The position numbers and the translations under genes were made by a program. This document shows positions 1 through 10,099 of a DNA stretch of 43,485 nt, piece after piece (position 1 is the first letter of the stretch; every line of letters begins with the position of its first letter). Below the pieces are notes generated by a model. That model made no database searches and was not told the origin of the DNA. It saw only the letters and a program-made list of their open reading frames with translations. The stretch comes from Gammaproteobacteria bacterium (GTDB taxonomy: Bacteria; Pseudomonadota; Gammaproteobacteria; Poriferisulfidales; Oxydemutatoraceae), in NCBI GenBank assembly GCA_028817225.1, contig JAPPQC010000041.1, forward strand, positions 1 through 43,485, given 5' to 3'.

Positions 1-1193
1 TTTGACAGAAAGGTTTCCACATCAATGCCGTCGCCGCCGACCAGCAGTTTGCGGAGTTTGCGTGTGGCGCCGAAGGCGTCGGAGAAGGCCGCCATTCCCG
101 CCGGGCGGTGTTGCGAGCGCCCGCTTTTTACCTCGATGGCCGTCAGTTGCCCGCCGGCGCTGGCGACAAAATCCACCTCGCGGTTGTTTTCGCGCCAGTA
201 ATACAGTTTGCATTCCCCTGCGGCGGCGGCGTTTGCCAGATGCGCGCCGACCGCCGATTCCACCAGATGCCCCCAGAACTCGCTGTCTTTGCGGGCTTGT
301 GCGTATGTCATTTCTTTGCGGGCCGTTATCAGGGCGGTGTTCAGCACCTGGAGTTTGGGGCTGGCCGCGCGCCGCCGCACTTCCTCGCCGGAGTATTTCT
401 GCAGGCTGGTTACCAGGCCCGCGCCGGACAGCAAATCCAGATAATGCGCCAGCGTGATGGTGTTGCCCGCGTCCTGAAGTTGGCCGAGCATTTTGTTGTA
501 GGAAAGAATTTGTCCGGAGTAAGCGCAGCCAATTTCAAAAACCCTGCGCAGCAGCGCCGGTTTGTTCACACGCGACAGCAGCAGCACATCGCGCGAGATG
601 GTGGTTTCGATGAGCGAGTCCTGGATGTAACGCGCCCAGCGCTTTGGTTGTTTGATGAGCGGCGCCGCGCCGGGGTAGGCGCCGTAGAAAAGATACTGCT
701 CCAGCGACCAGCCGAACGCCCGGCGCATTTCGCTGAAACTCCAGTGCGGCAGGTGCAGCACTTCAAAACGACCGGCGAGGCTTTCGCTCAAGCCGCGCTG
801 AATCAAAAGCGGGGCGGAGCCGAGCAGGATGACTTTCAGCGGCTGGCCGGTGTGCGTGTCGGCGTCCCACAGGCGCTTGACGATTTCGGACCATTGCGTA
901 ATCTTCTGCACCTCGTCGAGGACAAGAAGCGCACCTTTCCTGCCCGCTTCGCCGGCAGCAAGCCGGGCGGCTTCCCACTGCTGCTCCACCCAGTCGGCGC
1001 CGCGCAAAGTCGGCTCATCGGCGCTGGCATAGTGCGTCGGCAGTCCGGATTGCTCCGCGACCTGCCTGACCAGCGTCGTCTTGCCCACCTGCCGTGCCCC
1101 GGCGACGACCTGGATGAATCGGCGCGGTTCTTTCAGGCGCCGGGCCAGTTCTTTCGCTTGGAGGCGGGCGGGGATTTGTGGGGAATTACTCAT
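1..1193 (-). CDS. AAA+ ATPase with DUF4143 domain, 3' end beyond window
   Basis: The frame is open from an ATG at 1193 to the window edge, about 397 codons, so the C-terminus is missing or nearly complete. The N-terminal half is a P-loop ATPase: Walker A GARQVGKTT lies near residue 33 and Walker B LLVLDEVQ near residue 93, followed by a sensor-like LLGSAPLL. The C-terminal half has the DUF4143 pattern with a restriction-nuclease-like segment (REVDFVASAGG, then TAIEVKSG). Members are often mobile or defence-linked ATPases of unknown substrate. A paralogue lies at 2087-3376 on the same strand, with an exonuclease gene between them. The function of this family is poorly defined; only the domain call is firm. 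Confidence 0.85.
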   Translation of the reverse strand, partial: MSNSPQIPARLQAKELARRLKEPRRFIQVVAGARQVGKTTLVRQVAEQSGLPTHYASADEPTLRGADWVEQQWEAARLAAGEAGRKGALLVLDEVQKITQWSEIVKRLWDADTHTGQPLKVILLGSAPLLIQRGLSESLAGRFEVLHLPHWSFSEMRRAFGWSLEQYLFYGAYPGAAPLIKQPKRWARYIQDSLIETTISRDVLLLSRVNKPALLRRVFEIGCAYSGQILSYNKMLGQLQDAGNTITLAHYLDLLSGAGLVTSLQKYSGEEVRRRAASPKLQVLNTALITARKEMTYAQARKDSEFWGHLVESAVGAHLANAAAAGECKLYYWRENNREVDFVASAGGQLTAIEVKSGRSQHRPAGMAAFSDAFGATRKLRKLLVGGDGIDVETFLS

Positions 1194-1333
1194 TGTATTG
1201 AGTAATTTTACTCAATTTAGGGGGTAATTTGCAAGGGGAGGCCGGGTTGGTTCGGGGCTGTTTGGCAGGGAGGTGGTGAAACTGAAATCTGTGTCTTACA
1301 GCGAGGTAACCGATTTGTTTGGCAAGAGTTTGG

Positions 1334-1406
1334 AAGGGCGTTTGTGGTAGCATCCCTCGCTTTCAAAAATTTCGCTTCCGCGAGGGATGCTACCACAAAC
1401 GCCCTT
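1334..1406. repeat. Perfect 27-bp inverted repeat (long hairpin)
   Basis: Arms 1334-1360 and 1380-1406 are exact reverse complements and flank a 19-nt spacer. The repeat lies between the exonuclease stop (1467) and the downstream ATPase start (1193). No long T tract follows on either strand, so it is not a textbook terminator. It could be a small palindromic repeat element (REP/MITE-like) or a transcript-stabilising hairpin. Confidence 0.9.
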
Positions 1407-1466
1407 ATTTTGCAAGCTGTATACACAATTTCATTAGAGCTATTGCGGAATGTGTACGGTTTTGGT

Positions 1467-2048
1467 TTATTCCAGTCCTGCTGCCAGGCGGGCGTCCAGT
1501 TTACCAGACCCCGCCCACGCCGAGAGCAATACCCGACGAACGGCGTACACATCCCCCAGCGCGGAATGGGGGTTGTCGTGCACAACGCCTTCGGCCTCGC
1601 AAGCGCCCGGCAGGCGCACCCGCAATGCCGTGCTCCCATAGACAGCCCGATGGTAGAGGATGCTGGCGCAGTGCCAATCCTCAAAGCAGCGCCCGAATTC
1701 CGCCCCGGCGCTGGTGAACTCGTGCCGCAATCTGCCCTTGTCAAAATTGGCATACCAGGCAATGACCGGAACCTCCTCGATAATCTGCCGCACCTCAGCG
1801 ATGCGCTCCGCAAAGCGGGGACACGCGGCCAGAGCATCGGCACTGATGCCGTGAATCTTCAGGGACTCGGGATTCATCGCGCCATGCGGCTTGAAACGCT
1901 GATTGCAGAGCACTTCACCGCTAGCGGCACGAATGATTCCAATCTCGATAACCTCGGCGCTGTCGTGAAGGCCGGTGGTTTCGGTATCAAGAATGACCGC
2001 CCCCGCTTCCGGGGCAAGAAGGCGGCGAATCATCTCTCTGGAATTCAT
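1467..2048 (-). CDS. DnaQ-like DEDDh 3'-5' exonuclease
   Basis: The 193-residue protein has the three exonuclease motifs: Exo I ILDTETTGL, Exo II VIAWYANFD, and Exo III HSALGDVYAV with the DEDDh histidine. It should remove nucleotides from 3' ends in a metal-dependent reaction, as in DNA polymerase III epsilon subunits. It lacks polymerase or helicase domains and is about the length of a free-standing exonuclease domain. I chose the ATG at 2048. The frame extends upstream to a TTG at 2102, which would overlap the preceding ATPase gene. It follows that ATPase gene by about 38 bp, so co-transcription is likely. Its specific role (proofreading, RNA trimming or defence) cannot be told. Confidence 0.8.
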   Translation of the reverse strand: MNSREMIRRLLAPEAGAVILDTETTGLHDSAEVIEIGIIRAASGEVLCNQRFKPHGAMNPESLKIHGISADALAACPRFAERIAEVRQIIEEVPVIAWYANFDKGRLRHEFTSAGAEFGRCFEDWHCASILYHRAVYGSTALRVRLPGACEAEGVVHDNPHSALGDVYAVRRVLLSAWAGSGKLDARLAAGLE

Positions 2049-2086
2049 GAATGCATCGTTCCCCAAAAGACGGCGCAGGCGCCCCC

Positions 2087-3376
2087 TCACTCCACTCCCC
2101 AAAGCGCCCGAATTGGCACCGCATAAAGTCCGCCGCCGAAACTGGCGCTGATTTCGCCGTTGTAAAGCACGGCGCCGCCGGCAAACCGCTTGCCTGTGGC
2201 GCGCTTGAGTTTCCTCAACCCCCGGAAATCCGCCGCGGTAACGGTCGCCGCCGCCTTCACTTCAACCCCCGCCAGCACCCGCGCGCCGCGCTCAATGACG
2301 ATATCCACTTCCACCTTGTCCTTGTCGCGGTAATGAAAAAACGCCAGCGCCGCATCCTGCCAACTCGCCTGCCGCCGCAACTCCTGGAACACGAAAGTCT
2401 CAAGCAGTTGCCCGAACAGGGGCCGGTCGGCCATCAGTGCGGCGGCATCCACGCCGAGCAGCGCGCAGGCAAGCCCGGTGTCGCCCAGGTGCAGTTTCGG
2501 CGTCTTCACAATCCGGCTCAGGCGGTTGCTGTGCCACGGCGGCAGCCTGTCCAGAATAAACAGCCGTTCCAGCAAGGTGACATAACTGCGGATGGTGGGC
2601 CGGCTGCTCTCAAATGTGGAGGCTAGGTCGGTCACATTCAGCAGCCTCGCGGTTTGTGTCGCCGCCAGCGTCAGCAGTTGCGGCAGCGCTTCCAGCGACC
2701 TGATTCGGGTCAAATCACGCACATCGCGCTGCACCAGCGCATCAAGATAGTCGCGGCACCAGGCGCTGCGCCGGCGCCCCACCGGGCGCGCAAGAGCCGC
2801 CGGATAACCGCCCGTGACAACCCGTTTGGCCAGTTCGCCATTCCCGGCGGTGGCGGATGAAGCGCCGGATGATTCCGGGGCGAGCGGTTTTTGCGGCAGC
2901 CTGAACTCACCCTTGAACAGGCAATCGAGAAAGCCCGGGGCCTGCGGCGGTTGCTCCAGTTCACGCTGCGCGAACGGGTGCAGCCGCAAAATCTGCATGC
3001 GCCCCGCCAGTGAGTCCGAAAGATTCGACAGCAGCAGTATGGAAGTGGATCCCGTCAGCAGAAAACGCCCCGGCACGCGCCTGCGGTCCACCTCCAGTTT
3101 CAACGCGGTAAAAAGCGCCGGCGCACGCTGCACTTCGTCCAGGATAATGCGTTCGGGCAGATTGGCGACAAACCCCGCCGGGTCCATCTGCGCGGCGTCG
3201 CGCACGATGTTGTCGTCAAAGTTGATGTACGCGTAATCCCGGGGCGTGCCCACCATGCGCGCCAATGTGGTCTTGCCGCACTGCCGGGCGCCGTGAATCA
3301 GAACGACCGGCGAATCCTCCAGCGCCTCAATCAGGTGCTGCTCGACATGGCGGGAATAAAGGGCGTCTTCGGCCAT
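2087..3376 (-). CDS. AAA+ ATPase with DUF4143 domain
   Basis: A full-length 429-residue protein. Walker A GARQCGKTT is near residue 30 and Walker B RIILDEVQ near residue 76. FLLTGSTSILLL follows, as in the ATPases of this family. The C-terminal part has the DUF4143 fold signature ending in VEVDIVIERGA and AGVEVKAAATV, which resembles a PD-(D/E)XK-type core. The start is an ATG at 3376. It is the first gene of a minus-strand run with the exonuclease and a second DUF4143 ATPase. A set of 23-bp tandem repeats lies directly upstream. The family is common in accessory regions; the substrate is not known. Confidence 0.85.
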   Translation of the reverse strand: MAEDALYSRHVEQHLIEALEDSPVVLIHGARQCGKTTLARMVGTPRDYAYINFDDNIVRDAAQMDPAGFVANLPERIILDEVQRAPALFTALKLEVDRRRVPGRFLLTGSTSILLLSNLSDSLAGRMQILRLHPFAQRELEQPPQAPGFLDCLFKGEFRLPQKPLAPESSGASSATAGNGELAKRVVTGGYPAALARPVGRRRSAWCRDYLDALVQRDVRDLTRIRSLEALPQLLTLAATQTARLLNVTDLASTFESSRPTIRSYVTLLERLFILDRLPPWHSNRLSRIVKTPKLHLGDTGLACALLGVDAAALMADRPLFGQLLETFVFQELRRQASWQDAALAFFHYRDKDKVEVDIVIERGARVLAGVEVKAAATVTAADFRGLRKLKRATGKRFAGGAVLYNGEISASFGGGLYAVPIRALWGVE

Positions 3377-3398
3377 CGGCTGATTGTAACTTTTTGTC

Positions 3399-3582
3399 CG
3401 TCCAATTGAAAGGTTAGGGGGCGTCTAATTGAAAGTTTACCCCCCGTCCAATTGAAAGGTTGCAGTGCGTCCAATCGGAAGTTTGCCCCCCGTCCAATCG
3501 AAAGTTAAGTGTGCGTCCAATTGAAAGGTTACAGTGCGTCCAATCGGAAGTTTACCCTCCGTCCAATCGAAAGCCGCCTCTC
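3399..3582. repeat. Eight tandem 23-bp repeats
   Basis: Eight contiguous units of exactly 23 bp start at 3399, 3422, 3445, 3468, 3491, 3514, 3537 and 3560. The shared core is CGTCCAAT(T/C)G(A/G)AAG(G/T)TT followed by a variable tail. Tails fall into classes that alternate along the array. The array fills the gap between divergent genes (ATPase minus, reductase plus), so it overlaps both promoter regions. There are no unique spacers, so it is not a CRISPR array. Iterated operator sites or a minisatellite are the possibilities. Confidence 0.95.
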
Positions 3583-3653
3583 CACCCCCGCCCCTGTTCC
3601 CCTCCCCGCCAGTAGCCAACCCCCCCATTTCCCTATACACTTCCCCGCTTCCC

Positions 3654-4412
3654 ATGCCCGACTCCAGTTTCACCGAGGGCGTCGTCGTCGAGAACAAGCA
3701 CTGGACCGACCAGCTCTACTCGCTCAAGATAGACGCCGACATCAAGACCTTCACGCCCGGCCAGTTCGGGCGGCTTGCGCTCGACATCGGCGGCAAGCGA
3801 ATCGCGCGCCCCTACTCGTTCGTCAACGCGCCCGGCGAGGCGCACCAGGAGTTTTACTCCATCGTCGTCCCCGAAGGCGCGTTGTCGCTGCGCCTGCACG
3901 CGCTGGAGCGCGGCGACAAAATATGGATTGCATCGGCGGCGGCGGGCTTTTTCACGATGGACGAGGTGCGCGACGGCAGCGAATTGTGGATGCTGTCCAC
4001 CGGCACCGCGCTCGGCCCCTTCCTGTCCATCCTGAAAACCGATGAACCCTGGCGGCGCTTCCAACGCATCGTGCTGGTTCACGCGGTGCGCCGCGCCGAA
4101 GAACTGACCTACAGCGACACCATCGAAACCTTCCGCCGCCGCGACCCGCAGCGCTTCACCTTCATCCCGTTCGTCAGCCGCGAGCAGACCGACTTCGCAA
4201 TGCCCGGGCGCGTGCCCGCGGCCATCGAAAGCGGCGAACTGGAAAAGCGCGCAAACCTGCCGTTCAACCCGGCCACCTCGCAAGTGATGATCTGCGGCAA
4301 CCCGGGCATGATTGAGGACACAAGCAACATCCTGAAAGCGCGCGGCTTCAAGAAAAACCGCCGCCGCGACCCCGGCCAGATCACCACCGAGAATTACTGG
4401 TCGGACAGTTAG
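3654..4412 (+). CDS. fpr: Ferredoxin/flavodoxin-NADP+ reductase
   Basis: The 252-residue flavoprotein matches the length of bacterial Fpr. It should transfer electrons between NADPH and ferredoxin or flavodoxin in the cytoplasm. FAD binding is marked by ARPYSFVNAPG near residue 48, NADP binding by STGTALGPF near residue 113 and by CGNPGM near residue 214, and the C-terminus is ENYWSDS. I chose the ATG at 3654 because MPDSSFTEG begins the conserved region; the upstream in-frame extension is low-complexity Pro/Ser. There is no clear Shine-Dalgarno sequence. The 23-bp repeat array ends about 70 bp upstream. Confidence 0.9.
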   Translation: MPDSSFTEGVVVENKHWTDQLYSLKIDADIKTFTPGQFGRLALDIGGKRIARPYSFVNAPGEAHQEFYSIVVPEGALSLRLHALERGDKIWIASAAAGFFTMDEVRDGSELWMLSTGTALGPFLSILKTDEPWRRFQRIVLVHAVRRAEELTYSDTIETFRRRDPQRFTFIPFVSREQTDFAMPGRVPAAIESGELEKRANLPFNPATSQVMICGNPGMIEDTSNILKARGFKKNRRRDPGQITTENYWSDS

Positions 4413-4519
4413 CCGTCAAACAACGCGGCCCGGCAAATCAACGCCGCATAAGCAGGCCGCCGCCACACCCCGACAACAACACCCGCGCCATTCACCACCG
4501 CACCCCGGCAACGCAGCCG

Positions 4520-5416
4520 TCACCCCTTCGCCGCAACAATCCGGTTCGCCAACTTCCCGATCCGCTCCACTTCGCACTCAATCACATCGCCCGGCTGCAA
4601 GTATTCCGGCGGGTTGCGCGCGTAGCCAACGCCGTCCGGCGTGCCGGTCGAGATGATCATGCCCGGCTCAAGCGCAAGGCTTCTCGACAAAATGGAAAGC
4701 ACCGTCGCCACATCAAATATCTGCGACGCGGTCGAGGCGCTCTGCTTGACTTCGCCGTTCAGGCGGCTCTCCAGCGCCAGCGCCTGCGGGTCGGCGATTT
4801 CATCGGCGGTCACAATGCAGGGCCCCATCGGGCAAGACCCCGGCAAACTCTTGCCGATGAAAAACTGCTTGTGCCTTTTCTGCAGGTCGCGCGCGGTGAT
4901 GTCGTTGGCCACGGTGTAACCGAAGACATGCGCCAGCGCCCCGTCCGCCCCCAGTTTGCGCCCGCCGCGCCCGACCACCACCGCCAGTTCCACCTCCCAG
5001 TCCAGCCGCTGTGACACGGCGGCGTCGTGCACCACATCGTTATATGGCCCGTTGACGGCGCCCGCGTCCTTCGTGAACACCACCGGGTGTTCCGGCAACT
5101 CGCCGCGCACGCCGGCGCGCGCCTGCGTTTCCTTCACATGGTCGGCGTAATTCCAGCCCAGGCAAATCACATTCTGCCGCGGGCGCGGTATCGGCGCCAG
5201 CAGGCGCACATCCTCCATCGCCACGCCGATGCCGCCGCCGGCGCCGGCGACAAAGTCGCGCAGTTCATCCAGCCCGCGCGCGCCGGCGTCAATCAGCGCC
5301 AGCATGTCGGCATAACGCCCGCGCCAGCCGTCATGCAGCGCCGGCAGCAGCGCCGCATCGCCGTCGGCAACGCCGATGTGCGTTTTATTCCGGTAACGGC
5401 AGGTGATGAGTCTCAT
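4520..5416 (-). CDS. Fumarylacetoacetate hydrolase family protein
   Basis: The 298-residue protein has the FAH fold: an N-terminal cap domain, then a catalytic domain with the metal-binding acidic residues in LDWEVELAVVVGR and VFGYTVANDITARDLQ. GTPDGVGYARNPPEYLQPGD near the end is typical. Family members hydrolyse or decarboxylate beta-diketo acids (fumarylpyruvate, 2-hydroxyhepta-2,4-dienedioate, oxaloacetate). The exact substrate cannot be read from sequence. The start ATG at 5416 lies inside the last copy of a degenerate 60-bp repeat that begins in the gshA 3' end. Confidence 0.85.
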   Translation of the reverse strand: MRLITCRYRNKTHIGVADGDAALLPALHDGWRGRYADMLALIDAGARGLDELRDFVAGAGGGIGVAMEDVRLLAPIPRPRQNVICLGWNYADHVKETQARAGVRGELPEHPVVFTKDAGAVNGPYNDVVHDAAVSQRLDWEVELAVVVGRGGRKLGADGALAHVFGYTVANDITARDLQKRHKQFFIGKSLPGSCPMGPCIVTADEIADPQALALESRLNGEVKQSASTASQIFDVATVLSILSRSLALEPGMIISTGTPDGVGYARNPPEYLQPGDVIECEVERIGKLANRIVAAKG

Positions 5417-5548
5417 CGCTTTCCACGGACGCCGGTCGCGAGGCGGTAGCGGTTGCTGCCGACGAAAGGTTGAGTGTCATTGCTTTTCATCGGCGTCGGT
5501 TGCAAGGCGGCGTTCACCGCCGGCGAAAGGCCGGCTCTCATCGTTTTC
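5409..5548. repeat. Degenerate ~60-bp tandem repeat across the gshA 3' end and FAH-family start
   Basis: Read on the minus strand, related units begin with GAAAACGATGAGAG (5548), GAAAAGCAATGACACT (5488) and GGAAAGCGATGAGACT (5424). The first two continue with CCTTTCGYCGGC and similar downstream bases, about 60 bp per unit. The first unit codes the last ~20 residues of GshA, and the third contains the ATG of the next gene. Confidence 0.7.
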
Positions 5549-7171
5549 CACCGGCGCCAGTTGCGCGAAGTAATCGCTGATGTAGCGGTCAAGCGGGCGG
5601 TCGTCGCCGGTTTCCATTTCAGCCTGCCGTTCGTGGCTTTCTTCCGCGGTGCGGTCGAAGTCCGCGCGCGGCCCGGCCTGCGGCGTGCGCGCGGCGAAGT
5701 GGCTGCGAAAGCGCGCCGCCTGGGCCTCGGCGAAGCCAACAAAACTCCAGCCGCCGTCGCTCATCGCGTCAAGCATCCGCGCCGACGGGCACAAATCAGG
5801 CTGCCGGAAACGCCCGGCCTGCTCGCGCAGCGCATCGGCGTAACTGCCGCCGCCGCCGCCATTGCCGCCATCACCACCACCATCAAACAACTCACACACC
5901 GGCCACAGCCGGTCGCATATCTCAAGCCCCCAGTCGGCAAGCGTTTGTTCGCGCCCGCCGCGGTTCAGTTTCAGGCCCGGCGCGCGCCCGTCGTGCGCGG
6001 CGGCGATTTCGTTGCGGTCTATGGCCTTGCGCTCATCGTCGCCGATGGGCGGGCTTTGCGACAGCAGGCAGAAAAACGCGAGCATCTCGATAAACTTCAG
6101 TTGCGCCTCGCCGACGCCCGCCGACCTGAACACATCCACATCCAGCGAGCGCAGTTCCACATACTCTACACCGCCGCGCCGCAGCGCCGCAAGCGGCATT
6201 TCCTCCTTGCCGGCGGCGCGCTTCGGGCGCATCGTGCTGTAATACTCGTTCTCAATCTGCAGAATGCAGGCGTTGATCTGGCGGTACTCGCCGCCGACCT
6301 TGACGCCAAGGCGCCGGTACGGCGCATGCTCCGTCGTCACCGCGCGCCCGAGGCTTGCCACATAACCGGCCAGGCTGTTGTAATCGGCGCGGATGCCGAT
6401 GCTGGCCTCCTGGTTGTTCTGATAGCCGATGTCGCCCATGCGCAGCGAAGTCGCGTGGCGCCCGTACAGCGTCGTCTCATCAAACGCCTCCAGCCGCGGG
6501 TGCGCCGACGAGCCAAGAAAAGACCGGCAGATGGCCGGCGACACGCCGAACAAATACGGAATCATCCACGCCAGCCGCAGAAAGTTGCGTATCAGCCCCA
6601 TGTAGCGTTCCGAACGGAAGGCCGCAGACGCCCCCGCCCCTGCTGTTCCCGCCGCGCCCGACAATTCCGCCAGCGCGCGCCAGCAGTCGCCGCCGACGGA
6701 GTAGTTGAAATGAACGCCGGCGATCACCTGCATCGTGCGCCCGTAGCGGTAGCCGAGGCCGCGGCGGTAAATCGTCTTCATGCGTCCGAGGTTGGACGAG
6801 CCGTAGCGCGCCAGCGGAATTTCGGTCTCGTCCTTGACAATGCACGGCATGCTCGCCGGCCACAGCAGTTCATCGCCGATGCGCGCGTACACCTGCGCGT
6901 GGCATTCCTCCAGAAAAGCCACGGCATCGCCGGCGCCGGGCAGCGGCGGCGTCACAAACTCCAGCATCGCCTCGGAGAAGTCCGTCGTGATAAACGGGTG
7001 CATCAGCGCCGAGCCGAGCGCGCGCGGGTGCGGCGTCTTCGCCAGCATCCCGCGCGGGCCGATGCGCAGCGACTCCTTCTCAAGGCCGATGCGCCGCCCG
7101 TCGTGCACCAGGCGCGCGCCGCCGCCGGCGAGGGCCGCGGCGGTGCGCTCAACGCCGTCGCGCGCGGCCAT
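5477..7171 (-). CDS. gshA: Glutamate-cysteine ligase
   Basis: This cytoplasmic enzyme joins L-glutamate and L-cysteine with ATP, the first step of glutathione synthesis. The 564-residue protein belongs to the gammaproteobacterial GshA type: IGLEKESLRI near residue 29, ITTDFSEAMLEFVTPP near residue 66, and IAGVHFNYSV near residue 155 are typical. I chose the ATG at 7171 because the conserved N-terminus starts there and it follows the ampD stop by one base; a longer reading frame upstream overlaps ampD and is not family-like. The C-terminus is longer than usual, and its last residues are coded by a tandem repeat. The protein also has a Gly-rich stretch (DGGGDGGNGGGGG), probably a loop. Confidence 0.92.
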   Translation of the reverse strand: MAARDGVERTAAALAGGGARLVHDGRRIGLEKESLRIGPRGMLAKTPHPRALGSALMHPFITTDFSEAMLEFVTPPLPGAGDAVAFLEECHAQVYARIGDELLWPASMPCIVKDETEIPLARYGSSNLGRMKTIYRRGLGYRYGRTMQVIAGVHFNYSVGGDCWRALAELSGAAGTAGAGASAAFRSERYMGLIRNFLRLAWMIPYLFGVSPAICRSFLGSSAHPRLEAFDETTLYGRHATSLRMGDIGYQNNQEASIGIRADYNSLAGYVASLGRAVTTEHAPYRRLGVKVGGEYRQINACILQIENEYYSTMRPKRAAGKEEMPLAALRRGGVEYVELRSLDVDVFRSAGVGEAQLKFIEMLAFFCLLSQSPPIGDDERKAIDRNEIAAAHDGRAPGLKLNRGGREQTLADWGLEICDRLWPVCELFDGGGDGGNGGGGGSYADALREQAGRFRQPDLCPSARMLDAMSDGGWSFVGFAEAQAARFRSHFAARTPQAGPRADFDRTAEESHERQAEMETGDDRPLDRYISDYFAQLAPVENDESRPFAGGERRLATDADEKQ

Positions 7172-7172
7172 C

Positions 7173-7724
7173 TCAGGGGCGCGCCAGGCCGGGCATGAAA
7201 TGCCAATCAAAGAAACGCCCGGGGTCGGTCTTGCGCCCCGGCGCGATGTCGCTGTGGCCGGCGACGCGCTCAATGCCAAGCGTCGGATAGGCGTCAAACA
7301 GCGCGCCCAGCACCGCGCGCAGGCGCTCGTACTGGGCCGCCTCAAAGGCGTCGTCGTCGCGCCCCTCCAGTTCAATGCCGACCGAGAAATCGTTGCACCG
7401 CTCGCGCCCGCGGTAACTGGAAACGCCGCAATGCCACGCGCGCCTGTCAAACGGCACAAACTGCACCACCTCGCCGTCGCGGCGAATAAACAAATGCGCC
7501 GACACGCGCAACCCGCAAACCTCGCGGTAAAACCCGTGCTCGCCGGGGTCCAGCGCGTTGGTGAACAACTGCTCAACCCCCGCCCCGCCGTACTCCCCCG
7601 GCGGCACGCTGATGCAGTGAATCACAACCAGTTCCGGCGCCGCCGCCGCCGGACGCTCGTCGGCGTTCGGCGAGGCCACATAACGCGCCCCCTCCAGCAG
7701 ATGACTTTGTTCGTTGACTTTCAT
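7173..7724 (-). CDS. ampD: 1,6-anhydro-N-acetylmuramyl-L-alanine amidase
   Basis: AmpD cleaves anhydromuropeptides in the cytoplasm during peptidoglycan recycling. The 183-residue protein has the zinc amidase_2 signature: a ligand His in VVIHCIS, SAHLFIRRDGEVVQFV, the segment RAWHCGVSSYRGRERCNDFSVGIELEG in outline, and the C-terminal AGHSDIAPGRKTDPG with the last zinc ligands and catalytic Lys. The ATG at 7724 gives the family-length protein (MKVNEQS). It sits one base before gshA, so the two are probably co-transcribed. It lies downstream of the groEL terminator. Confidence 0.93.
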   Translation of the reverse strand: MKVNEQSHLLEGARYVASPNADERPAAAAPELVVIHCISVPPGEYGGAGVEQLFTNALDPGEHGFYREVCGLRVSAHLFIRRDGEVVQFVPFDRRAWHCGVSSYRGRERCNDFSVGIELEGRDDDAFEAAQYERLRAVLGALFDAYPTLGIERVAGHSDIAPGRKTDPGRFFDWHFMPGLARP

Positions 7725-7734
7725 GCGCCATCCC

Positions 7735-7769
7735 AAAAAAAAGAAAGCCCCGCAAACGGCGGGGCTTTC
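7735..7769 (-). terminator. Rho-independent terminator after groEL
   Basis: Read on the minus strand, an 11-bp stem (GAAAGCCCCGC with GCGGGGCTTTC, 5-nt loop) is followed by eight T. It lies about 50 bp past the groEL stop, just ahead of the ampD start. Confidence 0.92.
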
Positions 7770-7821
7770 AACATACAACACGGCGGGCAAGGCTTCAACA
7801 GCCGGGCCGGCGCGGGGCGGC

Positions 7822-9799
<1,978 letters not shown>

Positions 9800-9885
9800 G
9801 GATTCCTCCAAAGTTTTTTATTTTTCGTTGATTTGTTTAGAACGGTCTGCGTGTTCCCGGAGCGGAAACCGCCAAACCGCCATCT

Positions 9886-9913
9886 ATAATAGGGACAGCG
9901 GGCTGAAAGTCAA
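9886..9913 (-). promoter_or_regulatory. Predicted groES-groEL promoter (sigma-32 and sigma-70 like)
   Basis: On the minus strand TTGACT and TATTAT are separated by 16 bp, a sigma-70-like pair. The same stretch also fits a heat-shock promoter: CTTGAC, 14 bp, CCCTATTA. It lies about 90 bp before the groES start. The overlap of both readings is an inference from the sequence. Confidence 0.65.
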
Positions 9914-10015
9914 GCCCCCGCGTTGCAAGTGGTTGTTCCGGCGCGGTTTTTTGTCACAGGCCCGCGCCGCGCCTTGTCGCGGCGCGTTCGGCCACGCGGA
10001 AAATGGCCGCCACTG

Positions 10016-10033
10016 GTTCAGAAACCTGTGTCA
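10016..10033 (+). promoter_or_regulatory. RiPP box 1 (GTTCAGAAACCTGTGTCA)
   Basis: First of five near-identical 18-bp boxes, 66 bp before the start of precursor A. Three bases downstream is TTGCAT, then 17 bp to AAAGAT, a weak promoter-like pair (10037-10065). The box would be centred about 47 bp before the inferred transcription start, where class II activators bind. Confidence 0.8.
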
Positions 10034-10099
10034 GTATTGCATTTTCGGAACAAGGCTGAAAAGATAGCACCTACCATAACTCAGCAGGAGGACAAACCA

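Noticed and set aside
1..20. TTGACAGAAAGGTTTCC resembles the reverse of the RiPP box
   Set aside because: It has an extra base, lacks the TTCAG half, and codes VETFLS near the end of the ATPase, so the match is likely chance.
1217..1843. Minus-strand frame overlapping the exonuclease gene in another frame
   Set aside because: It lacks family features, and the overlapping frame has all three exonuclease motifs.
3399..3582. CRISPR array
   Set aside because: The units are contiguous 23-mers without unique spacers, and no cas gene is near.
5474..7198. Long plus-strand frame of 574 codons opposite gshA
   Set aside because: It is Arg/Ala-rich with no family features and is antisense to a well-supported enzyme. 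GC-rich codon bias produces such frames.
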